This document shows positions 33,657-37,042 of a stretch of DNA of 37,042 bases, piece by piece. Positions within the stretch are counted from its first letter, which is position 1. Each line of letters starts with the position of its first letter. A model generated the notes under the pieces. It was not told where the DNA came from and ran no database searches. It saw nothing but the letters and a program-made list of their open reading frames with translations. The stretch is from Sideroxyarcus sp045866275 (lineage in GTDB: Bacteria > Pseudomonadota > Gammaproteobacteria > Burkholderiales > Gallionellaceae): NCBI GenBank assembly GCA_045866275.1, contig BAAFRX010000022.1, positions 1-37,042 on the forward strand, read 5' to 3'. The position numbers were made by a program, and so were the translations under genes.

Positions 33657-33759
33657 GCCACGGATGAAGACAAATGGACACGGATGTTTATTCGCCTGCC
33701 ACGATGAAACGGATTACCTGCCGTTTTTATCGGTGTTCATCCGTGTTGATCTGTGGCAG
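33657..33759. repeat. Inverted repeat between adaptor and pump genes
   Basis: The left arm begins GAGCCACGGATGAAGACAAA (33657 on) and the right arm is TGTTCATCCGTGTTGATCTG and GTGGC (33734-33757); they are imperfectly complementary. CCACGGATGAACACGGAT-type repeats are widespread between genes in proteobacteria. It fills most of the 181-base gap and does not encode anything. A small GGCCATTTGGCC hairpin lies just after the adaptor stop. Confidence 0.7.
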
Positions 33760-33802
33760 AAGTTTTTTTTGAGGCAAACACGATGAATTGTACGAAGCTA
33801 CC

Positions 33803-36800
33803 ATGAACGTTTCCGCCTGGTCCATCCGCAATCCCATCCCGGCCGTGCTGGGTTTCATCCTGCTGACTTTCCTCGGCGTGATGGCCTTCAAGGCCATGAA
33901 GATCCAGCTCTTCCCGGACATCGATCTGCCGATGGTCACGGTCACGGCGCAGTTGCCCGGCGCTTCCCCGGATCAGATGGAAACCGAGGTGGCGCGCAAG
34001 ATCGAGAATGCGCTGGCCAGTGTGCAGGGGCTGAAACACCTCTATACCCAGGTCAAAAATGGCAGCACGGTCATCTCGGCCGAATTCCGCCTGGAGCGCG
34101 ATTCGCGCGAGGCCCTGGAAGATGTGCGCTCGACCGTCGCGCGCGTGCGCGGCGACCTGCCGCGCGAGATGCTCGAACCCATTATCAACAAGGTGGAGTT
34201 GAGCGGCAAACCCCTGCTGACCTATACCATTGCCGCCGCGGACATGAGCGAGGAGGAGCTGTCCTGGTTCGTGGACAACAATGTGACCAAACATCTGCTC
34301 GGCGTGAAGGGTGTGGGCGCGGTCAACCGGGTGGGTGGCGTGACGCGGCAGGTGCGGGTCGAGCTCGATCCGGTCAAGCTGCTGGCCCTCAACCTGACGG
34401 CCTCCGAAATTTCCAGCCAGTTGCGCCAGATTCAACAGGAAGCGCCGGGCGGGCGCACCGACCTGGGCAGCATGGAGCAATCCGTGCGTACCGTGGCGAC
34501 CGTGCAGACCGCAGCCCAACTGGGGCAGATAGAAATTGCCCTGCGCGACGGGCGCAGCATCCGCCTCGACCAGGTGGCCGACGTGCGCGACACCATCGCC
34601 GAAAGGCGTTCGGCCGCGCTGCACGACGGCCAGCCGGTGGTCGGTTTCGAGATCGTGCGCTCCCTCGGCGCGAGCGACGTGGCGGTGGCGCGCGGCGTGG
34701 CGACCGCGCTGGACGAATTCAAATTGGCGCATCCCCAGATCCGCACGAATCTTGTGTTCAACACGGTCGATACGGTCTATCAAGCCTACAAGGGCTCGAT
34801 GGAGATGATCTTCGAGGGCGCCTTGCTGGCCGTGATCGTGGTGGTCTTTTTCCTGCGCAATACGCGCGCCACGATCGTGGCCGCCACCGCCCTGCCGCTC
34901 GCCATCATCCCGACCTTCGCCCTGATGTACGCGTTCGGGTTCACCATCAACCTGGTGACGCTGCTTGCGCTGTCATTGGTGGTCGGGGTGCTGGTGGATG
35001 ATGCCATCGTCGAGATCGAGAACATCATGCGCCATCTGGAGATGGGCAAGACCCCGTATCAGGCGGCAATGGAAGCGGCGGACGAGATCGGCATGGCCGT
35101 GATTGCCACGACCTTCACCCTGGTTGCGGTCTTTCTGCCGACGGCATTCATGGACGGCATCCCCGGGCGCTTTTTCGTGCAGTTCGGCTGGACCGCGGCC
35201 GTGGCGGTACTGTTCTCGCTGCTGGTGGCGCGCCTGCTCACGCCGATGCTGTGCGCGTACTTCCTGCGTCCCCGCGTCAAGCAAGCCACGCCGGGCTGGA
35301 TCGCGATCTATCTGAAGTGGGCGCAATGGTGCCTGCATCACCGCAAGGCCACGCTGCTGGCCACTGCCGCATTCTTTTTCGGTTCCTTCTTTCTGGCCGC
35401 GACCCTGCCGACGGCCTTTCAGCCCAAGGACAACCAGTCGCAGACCCAGGTCACGCTGACGCTGCCGCCGGGCAGCAAGTTCGACCAAACCTACGCGCTG
35501 GCGGAGCAGGCGCGCGCGATCGTGATGCGGAATCCGCACGTGACGCTGGTCTATACCGCCATCGGCGGCGGGGCGGCCGGCGGCAATGCCTTCGAGCCGG
35601 CAAGTACGGCAGAAGCGCGCAAGGCGACCCTGTCGATCCAGCTCAAAGAGCGCGGCGAGCGGCCGCGCAAACAACCGATCGAGGACGAATTGCGCGAAGC
35701 GTTGCGGGCGTTGCCGGGCGTGCGCGTCAAGGTCGGCCTCGGTTCTGCGGCCGACAAATACCAGTTGGTGCTGACCAGCGAGAATGGCGAGTTGCTGAAC
35801 GAACAGGCGCTGAAAGTCGGGCAGGCGCTGCGCACCCTTCCGGGTATCGGCAACGTGGTGTCGAACGCGAGCATCCTGCGCCCGGAAGTGGTGGTGCGCC
35901 CCGATTTTGGTCGCGCGGCCGATCTCGGCGTCACCTCAAGCGCAATTGCCGACACCTTGCGCGTGGCAACCAGCGGCGATTACGATCAGGCGCTGGCCAA
36001 GCTCAATCTGCCGGAGCGGCAATTGCCGATCATCGTCAAGCTGCGCGACGATGCGCGGAGCGACCTGGACTTGCTGCAACGCCTGATGGTGCCCGGTACG
36101 CGCGGCCCGGTGCCGCTGGTCAACGTGGCCACCCTGACCCTGGAAAGCGGGCTGGCACAGATCGACCGCTACGATCGCCAACGCAACATCACCTTTGATA
36201 TCGAGCTGGCCGGCCAGCCGATGGGCAAGGTGCAGGCGGCGGTGCAAAATCTGTCCCCGCTCAAGAATCTGCCGGACGGGGTGGGGATGGCACCCATCGG
36301 CGACGCCAAGGCGATGCAGGAGCTGTTTGCCAGTTTCGGTCTGGCGATGTTCACCGGCGTACTGTGCATCTATATCGTGCTGGTGCTATTGTTCAAAGAT
36401 TTCATGCAGCCGGCCACCATCCTGTGGGCGCTCGTCCTGTCGATCCCGGGCGCCTTCCTCGCCCTGTTCCTCAGCCGCAGCGCGATCTCGATGCCCTCGA
36501 TGATCGGCATCATCATGCTGATGGGAATTGCGACCAAGAACTCGATTCTGCTGGTGGAATACGCCATCGTCTCCCGCCGCGAGCGCGGCATGAACCGCAC
36601 CGAGGCGCTGCTCGACGCCTGCCGCAAACGGGTACGGCCGATTGTCATGACCACCCTGGCGATGGGCGCCGGCATGCTGCCGGTCGCCCTCGATCTCGGC
36701 ACCGGCGACGGCAGCTTCCGCTCGCCAATGGCGATCGTGGTCATCGGCGGCCTGATTACCTCGACCTTCTTGAGCTTGCTGGTCATTCCGGTGGTGTTCA

Positions 36801-36910
36801 CCTATGTGGACGACAGCATTGAAGGTTTGCGGGCCGCCTTCGGCAAACTGCGCCAGGTACCCGGCAAGTTGAGGGCGGGGGGTGCTGTTGCTATACTCCC
36901 GCGCGATTGA
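33803..36910 (+). CDS. RND efflux pump, HAE1-like inner-membrane transporter
   Basis: A 1035-residue proton-driven transporter of the AcrB type. The layout is a first membrane helix (NPIPAVLGFILLTFLGVMAF), a large periplasmic loop, a helix bundle, a second loop (about 530-845) and a final helix bundle. The proton-relay residues are present: D399 and D400 in VGVLVDDAIVEIEN and K912 in GIATKNSILLVEYA (AcrB D407, D408, K940). ATG 33803 is chosen although its ribosome site is weak; TTG 33788 would add five residues. It follows the hairpin-less adaptor and the TetR gene. No outer-membrane factor gene appears before the window ends. Substrate unknown. Confidence 0.93.
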   Translation: MNVSAWSIRNPIPAVLGFILLTFLGVMAFKAMKIQLFPDIDLPMVTVTAQLPGASPDQMETEVARKIENALASVQGLKHLYTQVKNGSTVISAEFRLERDSREALEDVRSTVARVRGDLPREMLEPIINKVELSGKPLLTYTIAAADMSEEELSWFVDNNVTKHLLGVKGVGAVNRVGGVTRQVRVELDPVKLLALNLTASEISSQLRQIQQEAPGGRTDLGSMEQSVRTVATVQTAAQLGQIEIALRDGRSIRLDQVADVRDTIAERRSAALHDGQPVVGFEIVRSLGASDVAVARGVATALDEFKLAHPQIRTNLVFNTVDTVYQAYKGSMEMIFEGALLAVIVVVFFLRNTRATIVAATALPLAIIPTFALMYAFGFTINLVTLLALSLVVGVLVDDAIVEIENIMRHLEMGKTPYQAAMEAADEIGMAVIATTFTLVAVFLPTAFMDGIPGRFFVQFGWTAAVAVLFSLLVARLLTPMLCAYFLRPRVKQATPGWIAIYLKWAQWCLHHRKATLLATAAFFFGSFFLAATLPTAFQPKDNQSQTQVTLTLPPGSKFDQTYALAEQARAIVMRNPHVTLVYTAIGGGAAGGNAFEPASTAEARKATLSIQLKERGERPRKQPIEDELREALRALPGVRVKVGLGSAADKYQLVLTSENGELLNEQALKVGQALRTLPGIGNVVSNASILRPEVVVRPDFGRAADLGVTSSAIADTLRVATSGDYDQALAKLNLPERQLPIIVKLRDDARSDLDLLQRLMVPGTRGPVPLVNVATLTLESGLAQIDRYDRQRNITFDIELAGQPMGKVQAAVQNLSPLKNLPDGVGMAPIGDAKAMQELFASFGLAMFTGVLCIYIVLVLLFKDFMQPATILWALVLSIPGAFLALFLSRSAISMPSMIGIIMLMGIATKNSILLVEYAIVSRRERGMNRTEALLDACRKRVRPIVMTTLAMGAGMLPVALDLGTGDGSFRSPMAIVVIGGLITSTFLSLLVIPVVFTYVDDSIEGLRAAFGKLRQVPGKLRAGGAVAILPRD

Positions 36911-37042
36911 ACGAAAAACCCAGGCTGCATAAAAGGAGATGGGATGGACGCCTCCCTCCCCACGGGGAGCGAGGTAAGTAAGTAAGAATGAGGTAGCCCC
37001 TCGCGGACCTGACGGCATCTAGGTGCCAAGGTGGAGATAATG
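36911..37042 (+). other. Structured leader at the right edge, possible start of a next gene
   Basis: AAGGAG (36933-36938) precedes a 13-codon frame (36944-36985, MDASLPTGSEVSK) whose DNA folds as CTCCCC-AC-GGGGAG flanked by CCTC/GAGG. A second small hairpin GGCATCTAGGTGCC follows. The window ends GGTGGAGATA-ATG, so an ATG at 37040 with a Shine-Dalgarno-like GGAG may start another gene. I do not recognise an RNA family here. Confidence 0.3.

Overview
The window looks like chromosome from a GC-rich betaproteobacterium, plausibly of the Gallionellaceae/Nitrosomonadales type. That placement is inference: it rests on gene content, on codon use that leaves long spurious antisense reading frames, and on family resemblance, not on a search. 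Most of it is housekeeping DNA. Two parts are more individual: a propionate (2-methylcitrate) operon, and a long operon joining an Rnf complex to a giant pyruvate:ferredoxin oxidoreductase and a PEP synthase.

Left part (1-4.7 kb): phoU-ppx (phosphate signalling and polyphosphate), rpiA, a tRNA-Ala(CGC), xerD and ogt. Next (4.8-11.4 kb), all on the minus strand, is gntR-prpB-prpC-prpD-prpE, a complete 2-methylcitrate pathway with its own FCD-type GntR regulator. Then come folA-thyA (minus), an M17 aminopeptidase and ompW (plus; ompW has a well-spaced candidate FNR promoter), and groES-groEL (minus) under a clear CIRCE operator.

Centre (17.7-30.8 kb, minus strand): rnfB - giant PFOR - rnfC - rnfD - rnfG - rnfE - rnfA - a 60-residue Cys-rich membrane protein - ppsA, divergent from a LysR regulator. 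Most internal junctions are ATGA or GTGA overlaps. The C-D-G-E-A order and the long four-cluster RnfB resemble Rnf systems of anaerobes rather than the gammaproteobacterial rnfABCDGE arrangement. The simplest reading is that Rnf balances NADH, ion gradient and low-potential ferredoxin; PFOR interconverts acetyl-CoA + CO2 and pyruvate; PpsA takes pyruvate to PEP. Run towards synthesis, this would be an ion-gradient-driven route from acetyl-CoA to sugar precursors.

Right part (31.8-37.0 kb, plus strand): a TetR regulator behind a perfect 38-bp palindrome, a periplasmic adaptor that lacks the usual coiled-coil hairpin, and an HAE1-like RND pump. The window ends in what may be the leader of another gene.

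The window also carries several families of small palindromic repeats. One (GTGGGTCGGACTTCAGTCCGAC type) sits at or just past stop codons at five places and supplies two of those stop codons. Other palindromic repeats appear to have been read into the coding sequence of rnfE (C-terminus) and rnfC (N-terminus).
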